A stretch of 64,000 nt of DNA from Malurus cyaneus samueli (taxonomy: Eukaryota > Chordata > Aves > Passeriformes > Maluridae), in NCBI GenBank assembly GCA_009741485.1, contig CM019217.1, positions 33,484,412 to 33,548,411 of the forward strand. Direction: 5' to 3'. A model generated the notes under the pieces. That model made no database searches and had not been told where the DNA came from. It saw only the letters and a list, made by a program, of their open reading frames with translations. This document shows, one piece after another, positions 52,655-64,000 of the stretch. Within the stretch, counting starts at the first letter, position 1. Each line of letters starts with the position of its first letter. Both the position numbers and the translations under genes were made by a program.

Positions 52655-53731
52655 GGTGTCAAGTGGAGCTTTGCTGATGAACTTGTTTGTTCTCACCCAA
52701 AGAGGTGTCAATGTTCTTCCTGACCTATCAGACCCTCAGGGGAAGTGTTTAATGGCTCAGCTCAACACAGATGTTGGCCTCAGCTCAACATCTGACCATC
52801 TACAAAATGAGCTTTGAAGGAAGTAGAGGACCTGAGCAAACTTCAGCTTTTTTATTTCATCCAGCTACCTGAGAGTAACATTGTGAGAGGGAGGTTGTTG
52901 TCACTAGCCATGAGAGGCCTTTCTCCAACCACATGTAATCTTCAGGACCAGTGATCTGGAGGTATTCCCAGTCCACTCTTTTCTGTGTTAGAGATTCAAA
53001 TAGCAGTCTCTTATTCCTCAGTCCCATATTTGCATATCTGATAAGGAGAGGGAGAAATCCCTGCTTCCATCTCTTTGCTGAGGAAGTATGCCACCTTCAC
53101 TGGCTAAAGCAAGATTCTGACAGCTACCTTTTTTTTTTTTTCAGTAGCACAGCTATGTGGATTTTTTACATGGGTGTGTAAGCAAGAGATTTTGGAAGTG
53201 GCAGCTCTGCAAGCATATGTAGAGCAGAAACCTAAATAGACCTTCAGCTGACATTCTGGCATAGCATCTAATTCCACTCTTGTTTTTTCACTCATTTGAT
53301 TATTTGCACAATACACAAATTGTGTATTAAAACTGAAATGAAATAGTTTGGTTTGTATTAGCTCTGCTCATCCCCAAGCTACCTGACATGTTTCATTTCA
53401 AACTATTTTTAAAAACTGAAGACATTAAACTGTTCTTTTAAATCAGGACACTTGTGACTTCAATTTTCATTCATGTGAGGAAAGGCAAAATAATTCAATG
53501 ACTGAATAAAATAATTCCATTTCAGAAATCTTGAAACAGAATTTAAAAAAATGTAAGGAGATTTTCAAATAGTGCATAAGTCAATTGTTTTAGGAATTCC
53601 TCTTCTTTTTCTAATTTTTGGAATTTAAACTATTCAATTGTCCTAGGGTAGCTGAGTATTTGTATTCCTATCATCTGCTTATGTTAGAGGAAAGGTAAAC
53701 AACCCTTCTGTAACTATACACTAGTCGAGAC

Positions 53732-54284
53732 TGTTCTGGTTTGTTTTGTGATGTTCCTCCCTTCAAGGACAGTGGGAGGGAAAGGTACAAGTCACACACA
53801 TTCCTGGAGGAGTCTCGGGCTCAGCGGCAAAAAAGAAGCTGCCTGCTCTCTGGGACTGCTCCTTTTTTCCCCCTTTCTTTGGACTTTTTTTTTTCCTCTT
53901 TTTTTTCCTTCATCATCTGAGAATTGGAGGATTCCCATGGCACGACAGGCGAGAAAGATCCTTCAGTGAACCACTGGAGAGACTCTGTCCAACCCCTCTG
54001 GGGGCCCGGAGGGGAAGCCTCTCCCAGGAGGGAAGAGAAAGGCTTTGGGATCTAACAGCTGATTCCACATGTTTTATAATTCTTTTTACCCCCTTCTCTT
54101 CTTTGTGTGCATATTATTTCGTTGTTGTTATTGTTTTGTTAAATAAATAGGGTTTTTTTTTCTTTTTCTTTTCACTTCCCTCTCTGTGGAAAAGTTTGTC
54201 TCTAGGACTTGGGTGGGGAAAGGAGGGGGGTTTTGCTGGAACTTGGGAGTGTTTGCCCCCATTAAATTCGTTCAAACCATGACA
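53732..54284 (+). mobile_element. Solo LTR, avian ERV type
   Basis: The element begins TGTTCTGGTTTG and ends CAAACCATGACA. The last twelve bases reverse-complement to TGTCATGGTTTG, matching the start at 10 of 12 positions, a clear terminal inverted repeat. The interior has a GC-rich block with 'tctgtccaacccctctggggg', then a T-rich zone with AATAAA at 54142-54147, then 'cacttccctctctgtgg'. This is the usual order of U3, R and U5 in long avian ERV LTRs. The adjacent five bases (gagac and tcaat) do not form a target duplication, so the site has decayed or recombined. No interior remains. The 73-codon open frame inside it is not considered coding. Confidence 0.7.
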
Positions 54285-57200
54285 TCAATTTACACAACTG
54301 AAACAGAAATATTTCTGAATTTCACTAATTTCTGGTTATCACTTCCTTCTGCCTATTTGCATCCCCTAGGTAATCTCAACAGAATAGAATAGAAAAACTT
54401 GTAAGACCCTTGGTAAACTTTCATTTGCTGTGTAAGTAATATTTTTGTCGCTTGACATTCATTTTTCTGCTTGTTGCTAGACAAACATAGGAAAAAAACC
54501 ACATTTCTGAGAGCTGGAAAACTGTATGGAAATGAAGATGTAACATTCAGAAGGAAACTGAGATATAATTCTAGTTGATATGAAACGCTGTATGAGCGTG
54601 ATCATCCATCAGGAGCCAGAGCACAGCCACCACCTTCCCCTGCCTTTTAATAAAATGTTCCAGACACCTAACACAGCAGACAATTCTCATCACCCAAAAC
54701 AAAAGGACAAAACAGAGGCTGGTAAGGACAACTGGGATGATTACACTAAAAAATGAGCAGGTATTAGAAGAGAAGCATTGAAGTTGCCCTTCCTTCACCT
54801 CATATCAGAGAGACTCCTAAGATAAATCTAGGAGGCTTCATCTGCATTGATTCTGGCTGAAAACTGGAGAAGCTTCTGCTTCCTGAGAGATCATTTGTTT
54901 CCTCCTGGTTGGACAACTGTGTAGAAAAACTATTTTTCCTTAAAGGAGGTGTATGTCATGCTAGAAATATGAAAGTGTAATAGGTTCTGAATCTAAAAGC
55001 AAACATTTGCACTAAATTTAATTTGTTTTATTAGGTTTATCTTTTTTAATTCCTACTGTTATCCCTCTAATAATAATAAAAAAAAAGTTACAGTCGAGTG
55101 GTACCAAAAAAAATTACAGTCAAGTCAAATCACACTAGCTTGAAACCCCTTTGTGGTGTTCAGAGACATATTAATAGTTTTTTCGAAATGTGAACACTCA
55201 GTCATAATATAGTAAGATATTTTCCCTTTTCAAAGTCATGGAGTAAAAAAGCAACCTATAGAAGATAGGGCAAACAGCAGTATAAAGTACATCAGTAAAT
55301 TAACATTTTTCTGGAAAGGAATTATTTTTGGGAATGTTCATTTTATTTCATGTAATTATTTGCTACATATATTTGTAATACTCTACACAACTTTAAAAAA
55401 TATGGCAGAGAAATCTCATGAGATATTTTAAATCTATTTGCTACTCACTATAATTCTGATGTCCCAAACAAATTGAAAAGGAAATACTTTTATTTTATTT
55501 TGTTCTCTGGTCTCATGGGATCTTCTTCCTTAGTCTCAACGACTGAGTCACTGCAAAGTTACAGAAGATCTCTCATCTGTATTTTCACTCTGATTTTCAG
55601 CCTTATAGGTGTTCTCAGATGTCTGACAGTCAAGAGGTATTCTATAAATGTCTCTTAACAGCTGCAATTTTTTTATTATTATTTCTTATTCTTTTTATTA
55701 TTATTTCAAAGTCTGCTGAGTTCATAAGTTGTGCAGAACTACTTTCTGGACTTATGTCCATGATTTCCAAATACTGCTAAATAGGCTTATTTCTCTCATA
55801 TCAATATGTATTTGTGAGTGTTGTTTTTTTTCAAATTCTTCTTTGCTCATTCAGATCTGTGCTCTGGTCTCACATCAGATTGGAAATGATCTCTGTGCCT
55901 CAGTGGTTTTCGCATGCTTGAGGCATGACCCACCCCTGCTCCATTTCCACTCTCAGTGTTCCCAGCTGCAGGTTTCATGTTCTGATCCACTCCCTTTGCT
56001 GCTGTTACCCTGTCACCAATTTGTCTATCATTCGTTTTTCATATCACATCCTCTTTGCCTCACTACCATTTTTCCATTCTCCCATCAGCTGCTTTGCATG
56101 TCCATCTATTCCATTTCCTGCACCAGTTCATTGGCTGTTTGCTCTCCTCTCTCAGCGCAGGCAAACACAGACACCCAAAATGTCCAACAGCATTGTGTGC
56201 AGGACACAGGGCTGTGTGGCAGTTAAGCGGAGTCACCGTCACCACAAGCACAAGTACTGATGTATGTAAAACATAGTGCACCAAATAAAATTATCAGATA
56301 ATTGCATTATAAAACAAGATGCTGACAGTTCCTTTTCCTGCGTTTAATGTCAGAAGCCAAGTTCCAGGACTCTTTCCAGCCTGCAGAGACTGCAGATATA
56401 TTGATGAGAGGAGTACAGGAGGATATTTCACACATTTGGCATATGACAGAGGGGAACAACAGCGAAGTCAGTCTTTGGCAGCTAGAGTGCTTTTAAACCC
56501 TGCCAATTTTTCCACTTCAGTCAGAAATTTTACTACAGATATTCTGTCTTTGAATTTGCCTAGTCACTTACTCTGGTGCCATATTCTGGACTTAGAGATT
56601 AATTTACTATGCATCCAGTTCTGAATTGCTTTTAAAAGAAAAAAAAAGTGATAAGTACATGTTTATGAACAACAAGGAGAGTTGTTCATAGTTTTGGGGG
56701 AGAAAATACTTTTCTGAGGAAACTCTCCAATTAATCTTAACAATTGTTCAATGAAACAAAGAAACAATATTTATTTATACCAGCTATTGTCATCCAGATA
56801 GGGTCTATAGGCAAGTAAACTTAAGCATCTCCTAAAATTAAGCAGCATCCAAGGCACATTTCTAATACTTAAATATATCAAGAAAAATTTAGCAAGAGCA
56901 CTATTTATCTGGGAATTTTCTTTCTGGGAAGTGACTATATGTATTTAAACTGAATTAAGAAAGAACTAAGAAAAAACTACATGTTTGGTAAGGCATTTAG
57001 TTCTGGGTTTTTTGTTTTTTTTTTTTTTTTTTCCAGGTTGTTCTCGTTGCTAAAATCGTCAATTTGACAATGACTTAATTCCTGATTAAGGGATTCCCTA
57101 CATTTGGAACACACAAAAAACCAAAAAACCCCCACAAAACAAAACAATACCACAGCTGAATTGAGTTAATGTTTTTAAAAAATATTTTCCATTTCCATCA

Positions 57201-60200
57201 CCTTTAGCAAGGCACCAGAACGTGAAGTAGCAAGGTTCTCCTCAGCCCTAATGTTACCTATTTTCCTTATGAAATCAGATCTATATTTTAATTATCTATT
57301 AAGAGGAAATGCTATATTAAGAGAAGAGCTGCACATGTGATACATGTACCTGTTTCTCCATCTGGGATCTGGATAAGCCACAGATGGGTTTGACTGTGTT
57401 GTCTTTGTATCAAAAAGCAAGACTGGAGGGCTGAGCCAGAGGCAGCAGCACAGGGCTGGCTCTGATGTCTACCCTGAGCTGAGAAACCCCAGCCAAAACA
57501 CTGGAGATTAAGAGAGGTAAGACTTACCTAAGTTGAATAACTTGGTGGCATTTCGCATTTTTCAGTGTGTTTGATACCATTGACAGGGCCAGCAGGTGCA
57601 AAATGTCACGTTTGACATCTCTTCTGGAGCTGAAGAGTAGCTGAAGACCAGGAGAAGTACCCTAAGGTGTCTAAAGTGGCTATAAATATCACCTGGTCTA
57701 TCCTCTATGTTTTAGGCTCTAACAATAATGCAACTTATTTTTGGACAGCTGCTTGACTAGATAGATATAAAGCCTCTCTTAAGATGCAACTCCCATGCCT
57801 GTAGAGAAAACTTCAGAGACCACAGTCATCACTAATTTGATTTGCCTCAGGATCCCATGGCTTTTGAACCAAGCATGGCCCTGCTCCACAGGAATTTAGA
57901 ACCGTGCTTGTCACTTTAATGCCAAACAAGGCTCAGACACAGAGGGAAGCTGTCACAACTTAGCTGTACCACTCATAGGTTTAATTAAAACTATGTTTAT
58001 TTCAGAAAGTGGCAAGTATTCTAAGAGGTTAGCATCCCTGTTTTCCCACCAGGTAAGGTAAGTCAGCATTATAAATATAATTTGTATAAATTTTACCTGA
58101 AATAGGCAAAAAAAAAAAAATTAAATTGCTGTACAATAAAAATAAGTGTCATTTGAAATGGAAGTGGTGGTGTGATGATTCAGACTATTATCTTGCAATG
58201 ATAATCATGTACAAATGCCATTTCTAAATTAGGTAGAAAAACCTGCTAAAGATCAAAAAATCTTTTTAGAATAATGAGCAATGCCAAGAAGTCAGGCTCC
58301 CCACTGAAATCCTTTAGTTATTCACTCCCTGTTAATTCACTCCCAGTTGAGACCAATATTTAAGTGCTGAATCTATTTGTATATATAAAGACAGAATATT
58401 TGGATGTTTTTAAGCTATGCCTCAGAATAATTTCTAAATATACAGAAGTAGAAAAGAAACAGACCGGTCTTCTGAAAGCAGTTGTTAAAAATACCCTTTC
58501 AAAGTGACTAATTAGCCAAATTCTTCTGTTTTACATAGCTTTACCACCAGATGCCAGTATTCCACAAATTTCATTGTGAGATTGCCAACATTGCCTTCAA
58601 TGCTTTTTCTCGCCATTAAAAATTACAAAATAATGACTTACATGGATATTCTCTGTGCACTGTGGTTTAGGGGGTGGTGGTGGCTGTGATTATATGTAAA
58701 CTTGTATTTAATGAGGAATAAGCAAGAAAAGCAGCATTCTTTCAATTTATACAGGATTGCGTTTATGAAGAGAAGACTCAGATCTGCCCGACAGGTGTAA
58801 AAAAAAAAAATGTATTTCTTCCTTCAGGATTTTCACTGATGTTTATTTAAATTATATTAAAGAGGTGTGATCATCTCCTCAGAGGGCCTGGTCATCAAGA
58901 AACAACCTTGAATGCCAGAATTTCATAGGATGATTGCTTGCAGCTATTTGTAGCACATCTTGACATGCAAATCAGGACAGAAAAACGTATCGTATCCAAT
59001 TTTGTTGTCACCACAGCACTTGTAATTGATTCTGCCTTTTTCTTTTCCTGTAAATCTAGTTATTTAGATAGAAGAAGGATTTATTTTGAGCTTAAGGCAT
59101 TTTGAAACTTATGACACTTCAAAAAGAAAGGGTAAGTACATTAAGTTAGTTTAGTTAGATTTCTCAGTCTGAACAAATTCCTAGAAGGAACAGAGATGAA
59201 ATTATAACGTTTTCAAAAATTCATATAAAAAGAAGTATTTAAAAATAATCACAAGTGATTATAGAATGACCAAAGAAGTTCAACATCAAACAAATTGAAT
59301 GCTATGGAAGAAATCTCTCTACTTACTAAATCGAAGAAATAAAGTTACGTCATCTGTAAGTATATGAAGTCATAACCGCAAGTGCCAAAATAAAAACACA
59401 GAATAAGTAAAAATAATCTCTGCAACATTTGTTAACTTGAAATGTAGCACCAGATCATGGTGGCCCTACCTGGCATTAACCCAAAAACTCACAAGCAGTA
59501 GCCAAAACAATGATGGATCATATACAGATTTGTTTCCATTCAGCTTTCTACAATTTTTTGATCTATTTTTTTTCCACTTGGATTAAAGAAAACAAAACAA
59601 TAGGACTGTGAGAAGGACTATGATCCTAAAAAGAGATGCAGTGGTCTCAGCTTCCTGGGAAAAAATCTGTGACCCAGAGTTCAACTCTAATCTTCTGGAA
59701 CATAGTCAAATTGTCTGCATGTCTGTTCACAAATACCTGTTCGACAGATCTGGCCCATATACCAGTCCAGGAACTGAGTGGATCTTGTTCTCAAGAATTT
59801 AGTCCAGTTAAAGAGATTAATGCAGATAACAAACTCTTACTGCTCCCATGGCACACAGGGAAGCCTTTGGTGAGAGGAGACGACTTTCACAGTTCAATGG
59901 CTCCTTCAATGCACATGGCCTTCTATTACATTTTAATAAAGTTTAAATAAGTTATATATGGATCTGTGTAGTTATTGCCAAAATGCAAAAATTTCACATC
60001 ATACAGAAATTACCAAGACATTTCTGAATACTGTTAAAAAAGGATATCATTATTTACTTTCATTTTTTTTTTTTCACAAACTTAGTGGATTTGGCCTTTG
60101 TTTTTAATTATCATCAGCTTCTTTGTCCCAGATGAACACCCCTCCCAATTTAGGAAACTATTATTTTGTCTAATTCCACTATTTACCATTTTGTTTGATC

Positions 60201-61793
60201 TTAAAGAAGAACAAGACTAAATCTTGAATATCAGTTGATAAGTATTGCACAGCACAAATCTGCATAGGATTTAGGGTAACATGATATGTGTAGATATTCC
60301 CCTGCTTCCATTTTCCATTTATATTACACCTGGGAGGCTGTGCAGTGAGAGAAAGAGCAGTATGAAGCTTGCTAAAAAAAGGCAGGGGAAAATACCTGCT
60401 CATGCATGTATTTCCATGAGTTAAATGCTGAGAATAGTCCTATTACATTTAGCTTCTGACTGAAGTGCTAATATTCAGTCAGAATATTTGGAAAGCCTGC
60501 AGGGGAAAAGAAATAGCACCCTAAAGGCCAGTGGCCTGCTATTATCAGAAAGAAAAACAAAATGAATGAAGAAAAGTCAAAGCTGCTGTTATCTCTGTAG
60601 ATGCTGTTATCATTTGCAAAGTATGTGGTAACTAGGGTAGAGTAAAATAAATGCAATTTCTTCTGTGAAAAATGTCACCTAATCATTGAATTTACTGTTT
60701 TACTTTAAGCCTGTCATTAACATTACTGTAGCAAAGAGGTTTATTAATTTTTTTTAAATTGTATTATTATATATTATATATATGTATCTTTACAATATAT
60801 GAAAAATCCAAGCACTTAACTTTAACTATTCCATTGCAAAAAAACCCTGACATGTCTCACATGAAAAATCCAGATTTTCCAGTCTGATCACCCTCAAATC
60901 CTGAACTTGCTTCCTTGAGTTAGTGAAAAACAACCTTTCTGCAGCAGGGCCAGGACTATGTCTGCAGCAGATGTCCTTTTCTGCATTGTCCCCTGAGCTA
61001 CTTTAAGTGACACAAACTTTACCCCACAGCTCCATGCAGTTGCATCCATGACACATCTGCTCTGCCACGTTACTCATGCTGGGACAAGATCCTGAAAGCA
61101 CATGGCCAGATGACCACAGACTCGGTCCTGCTGTGACAGTTAAAGGTTTACAAGTTTCTCCTGGCCATCTGCTCCTTTAAACAGAGACATGGCTTTAGAC
61201 TGCCCAAAATCAGCATGTTACAGGCAATCTTTGCCCTTTGTACATTGTCAGAAACTCTCACTACTCCTAAATCCCAAGTCCTGCAAGGAATACCTGTACA
61301 TAGTGCTATAATTGAGATACAGAGCTCAAGACCAGCTCATTACCTTGAAGCTGGGACTTGCTAGGAAAGGAAAACCTTATATTTGCTTTTTTCTACCTTC
61401 CTTTTCCCCTGCCCTGACCCCTGTTTCCAAGCATGTAGCACATCACCACTCAGTGATATTGGTGCCCCTACCTCTCATTAGCAGCAAGTTTTATGCAGGT
61501 TCAGCTCCAATTCAAATTATGGCACAAGGAACAGCATGCTGTGGAGAAGAAGCAAATGATGAAAGGAAAGCAGAAATATAAATGAAACATCTTACTGAGG
61601 TACCTGTGCTTAACATGTTTCATACTTCAGAAGACACCATCAGCATGAGGCATTCAACACTGCCTTCTTGGGAAAGGTTTCCATCTGCTTAGTTGTGGGA
61701 AATATCTATGGGACATGGCTATGTGACAAAGCTCACTTGGCCAGCATGGAGTTGTCTAGCTTCAGAGTCATCAGCCAACCACAGCGAAGCTAA
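54285..61793. other. AT-rich sequence, no gene supported
   Basis: About 7.5 kb of intron-like or intergenic DNA. Open frames such as 55729-56226 (165 codons) are rich in Ser, Cys, His and Leu and have no domain or splice context. T-runs occur near 57015-57032 and A-runs near 58109 and 58799. No CR1 end, LTR pair or RNA gene was noticed. Confidence 0.5.
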
Positions 61794-62058
61794 TGTAACA
61801 ACAGGCAGTTCCTGCCCCCTTTTCCATTAGGTCCCTTAACGGACCCCCTGGCTGATGCAATACCCTTGGTGGGCTGCAACGTACCCCTTACAAGGAATTT
61901 TAATGATGCGTTTTAAAAGTTGACCAATGAGAAGTGTTTACTTGGAATATTCATGATTTTCATTAGAGTGGTTATAAAAGGCGTGTTCGGTGTTAATAAA
62001 GTTGAGTTCTGGCAGATCATTTGTGGTGGTTAGTGTGCTGTTCTCCTGGCGCTTCCCA
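61794..62058 (+). mobile_element. 5' LTR of an alpharetrovirus-like provirus
   Basis: About 265 bp placed from TGTAACAACAGG to ...GCTTCCCA. A CCAAT motif (gaccaatgag) lies near 61922, TATAAAAG at 61973-61980 and AATAAA at 61995-62000. The poly(A) signal lies about 15 bases after the TATA box, giving a very short R, as in alpharetroviruses and related avian endogenous elements. The end is fixed to within a few bases by the primer binding site at 62064; the start is less sure. The matching 3' LTR lies outside the window, so the age of the insertion cannot be judged from LTR divergence here. Confidence 0.7.
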
Positions 62059-62063
62059 AAAAA

Positions 62064-62081
62064 TGGTGATTCCGACGTGAT
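62064..62081 (+). other. Primer binding site, tRNA-Trp type
   Basis: The sequence 'tggtgattccgacgtgat' matches the 18-base tRNA-Trp primer binding site used by Rous sarcoma/avian leukosis viruses at 16 of 18 positions, differing only in two adjacent bases. It starts five bases after the proposed LTR end. The following 'ccgtcagggaacaaggtgg' also resembles the alpharetroviral leader. In retroviruses the 3' end of the tRNA anneals here to prime minus-strand DNA synthesis. The position and match fix the strand and class of the provirus. Confidence 0.85.
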
Positions 62082-62332
62082 CCGTCAGGGAACAAGGTGG
62101 ACCCGCGGTCAGCAGACACTGGTTTCCACGTTCGGGCTGGAGCAAATGATTTACGGATCACGGCTGAGCATCATAAGTTGAACCGGGTTTTCTAAGCAGC
62201 GGAAAACGGCCAAAAGTACCAGTAAAAAAGGGTGGATACCGGGCCCTGGACGAGCCTCATCTGAGGGTCCAGCCGAAGGTGTGCTGACGAACCTTGCGAG
62301 GCTGCATAACGTGCGCTAAAGGGTATTAAAAA
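62082..62332 (+). other. Untranslated leader of the provirus
   Basis: About 250 bases between the primer binding site and the first gag ATG, where splice donor and packaging signals normally lie. I could not identify either with confidence. Confidence 0.5.
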
Positions 62333-64000
62333 ATGGAGAGGCAAGCGGCATACGACTTATTTACGTGCTTTCAGAGAAAGCGGCAAATTAAACATATTGA
62401 TCTCCGTAAGGAGTTACCTGACCTCTTAAATTATGCCTGTGATCAGGGTGTTTTCAAAACCCTCATTTAGTACGCGAATTACGTGAATGGGAAAAACTGG
62501 GAAATAAAATTTGAGATGCCCTATTAGAAGATGATAAGGTGGCAAAAAGAATGGGCAAACTATGGCGGGTGGTGAATAACGAGTTACAGCAGTACCAAGT
62601 GGAGAGGAAGGCAATTCAGCAGGTTAATGTGATGCAGGAGAGGAGTCGATAGTCTGCTGTGAGTGGGTATGAGTGTCCCTTGCCCCCTGCCGTCTCCACT
62701 ACTAGGCTCCCAGCGCCAGTTACCGGGGGAGCGAGCGAGTCTCCTCCGGCAGCTGCCCTGCCAACACCAACGGCCTCCCTCCTACCCAAGCAGGAAGTGC
62801 CTCTGCCACCGTCACCGCCTACATCCGGGGATGGTGCAGGAAGTGGCTCACAGGAAGTCACGGGATGGTGGAGGCCGGAAGTCCCTCATCCAGGAAGTGT
62901 CCGGGTGGGTTCCATTTCCCGGAATAGGAGGGACATATGGGCTGCGGTGGCTAAGGACTGCCTTAATAGTGGAGACAATGAGGGCCTAGATGTGATAAAA
63001 GATCTTGCTTGCCCTGTAATCTTTAATACAGTGCCACCAGGGGAAATTGATGCCACTATAACTGCCCTTGATTGGAAGCTTTTATCACAACTCAGAGCCA
63101 CTGTAAGCCAATATGGGGTAACCAGCGACCCCGTCAGGCAGATGATGGGGAACATTACATCTGGGGAACACAGCTATTATTGCCCAATGATTGCCGGGGC
63201 ATTGCAAAGCTTATTTTCACTCAGCACCAACAATTGTTATTTGATGCGCACTGGCAAGCCTTTTGCCAGCAGAGTGTTTCGGCGGAGCGAGCCGCCGGGG
63301 ATTCCCTCCGAGGCGTTACGGTGGATGAATTGTTAGGTCGCGGACCTCAATCACATACTGAGAGCCAGGCCCTAATGGGCCCGGACAAGTGCCGTTAATC
63401 CATGCGCCTGGTCAGATTGGCTATAGATAAGATCAAGGAACCAGGAGGGGTCCCTGCGTACATGGGTATTAAGCAGGGAAGGAGCGAAGCGTTTGGCACC
63501 TTTATTGATCGTGTAGCCAACGCTATGAAAAAGGCTGGGGTTCCTGATTACATGAGCACCACGATACTTAAGCAGTGCGTGCTCCAAAACTGTAATCCTG
63601 CCACCAGGAGTGTGCTCGCCACTTTAGGGGCCAATTGGACTATAGAAAAAGCCCTCGAAGTCATCGCCAACATTCTGGTAGGGCCGCAGGCAATGCTTGT
63701 AGAAGCAATTAGAGATCTGGGTCTAGGTCTTAAGGAACAAGCTCAGGCAGCTCAAAATCAGGTCCTAGCTGCTTTAGCGCCCTTGCAGGCTGCAGCCGCT
63801 TTCGGTTCTGGTCCCCCGTCCAGTTGCAATACAAAGTGTTTCCGCTGCGGAGAAACTGGTCACTTGCGCCGACAATGCCGAGCCCAAGGACTGTGGTGTC
63901 ATCATTGCCAGTCCAGCTCCCACAACACCGGAGTTTGTTGGTGGCGGCTGGGAAACGCCAAAGGCAGCACATCGAGACACCAAAGCAGCCGCGCCGGGAC
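62333..64000 (+). pseudogene. Class II ERV gag, broken by stops and frameshifts, runs off the window
   Basis: Gag makes the matrix, capsid and nucleocapsid of the virus particle. The first ATG (62333) opens 45 codons of matrix-like sequence to TAG 62468-62470. The reading continues in another frame from about 62464, with in-frame stops at 62512-62514 and 62650-62652. A 225-codon open piece follows (62659-63336), with a proline-rich linker and the start of the capsid. Capsid homology then moves to the third frame and is stopped at 63396-63398. From 63402 that frame is open to the window edge. This last part carries the major homology region (QG...E...F..R, with KQGRSEAFGTFIDR, 63471-63512) and two CCHC knuckles at 63837-63878 and 63897-63938. 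Two stops and at least two frameshifts exclude a functional Gag. Protease and pol should follow outside the window. Confidence 0.85.
63837..63938 (+). other. Nucleocapsid double CCHC zinc knuckle
   Basis: The first knuckle is C-x2-C-x4-H-x4-C (CFRCGETGHLRRQC). The second, six residues later, is CHHCQSSSHNTGVC with the same spacing; its usual glycine before the histidine is replaced by serine. Two knuckles are standard for alpha- and betaretroviral nucleocapsids, which bind genomic RNA. Both are intact in frame although the rest of gag is broken. Confidence 0.9.

Noticed and set aside
55729..56226. 165-codon open frame on the plus strand
   Set aside because: Overlapping frames of similar length, biased Ser/Cys/His/Leu content and no domain or splice context suggest a chance open frame in a pyrimidine-rich strand.
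62659..63336. 225-codon frame as an intact stand-alone gene
   Set aside because: It is an internal gag piece that leaves the capsid frame before its end; the apparent start and stop come from upstream stops and a frameshift.

Overview
The window is vertebrate nuclear DNA, most probably from a bird. The signs are a CR1-like retrotransposon 3' tail, several LTRs of avian type, and a provirus whose primer binding site matches the tRNA-Trp site of avian alpharetroviruses. No complete host gene is visible. Genes with short exons and long introns may cross the window, but only isolated exon-like pieces can be seen and none was assigned to a named gene. Bird and passerine assignments are inference. 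Repeat-rich sequence of this kind is typical of W chromosomes and pericentromeres, but nothing here proves that location. Layout: 1-38294 is AT-rich, intron-like or intergenic DNA with very few recognisable repeats (one CR1 fragment, a 21-bp duplication) and three weak exon candidates at 3962-4118 (+), 7807-7878 (-) and 28024-28186 (-). A 100-base run of N at 38295-38394 marks an assembly gap, and the sequence changes character abruptly across it. From 38395 to 49165 the window is a dense repeat block. It holds a badly broken minus-strand region that looks like an endogenous retrovirus (ERV) interior, with an internal 21-bp minisatellite. Two diverged copies of one long LTR follow (41263-42198 and 45771-46540), separated by 3.6 kb that includes a TTAAGTT-rich stretch. 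Next come the 3' end of a plus-strand ERV (integrase-like and envelope-like remnants, polypurine tract, LTR at 47428-47750) and an array of about 188-bp repeats in which the first 1.65 units are inverted relative to the remaining 5.8. From 49166 to 61793 AT-rich sequence returns, with one exon candidate at 51132-51220 and two probable solo LTRs (51983-52654 and 53732-54284). From 61794 to the right edge lies the 5' half of a class II, alpharetrovirus-like provirus: LTR with TATA box and polyadenylation signal, tRNA-Trp primer site, leader, and a gag gene with a capsid major homology region and two CCHC zinc knuckles. That gag is interrupted by stops and frameshifts, so it is a pseudogene, and the provirus continues beyond the window. 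There is no operon or working pathway here. The notable content is the retroviral cluster, the inverted tandem array, and signs that part of the repeat block may be poorly polished assembly.
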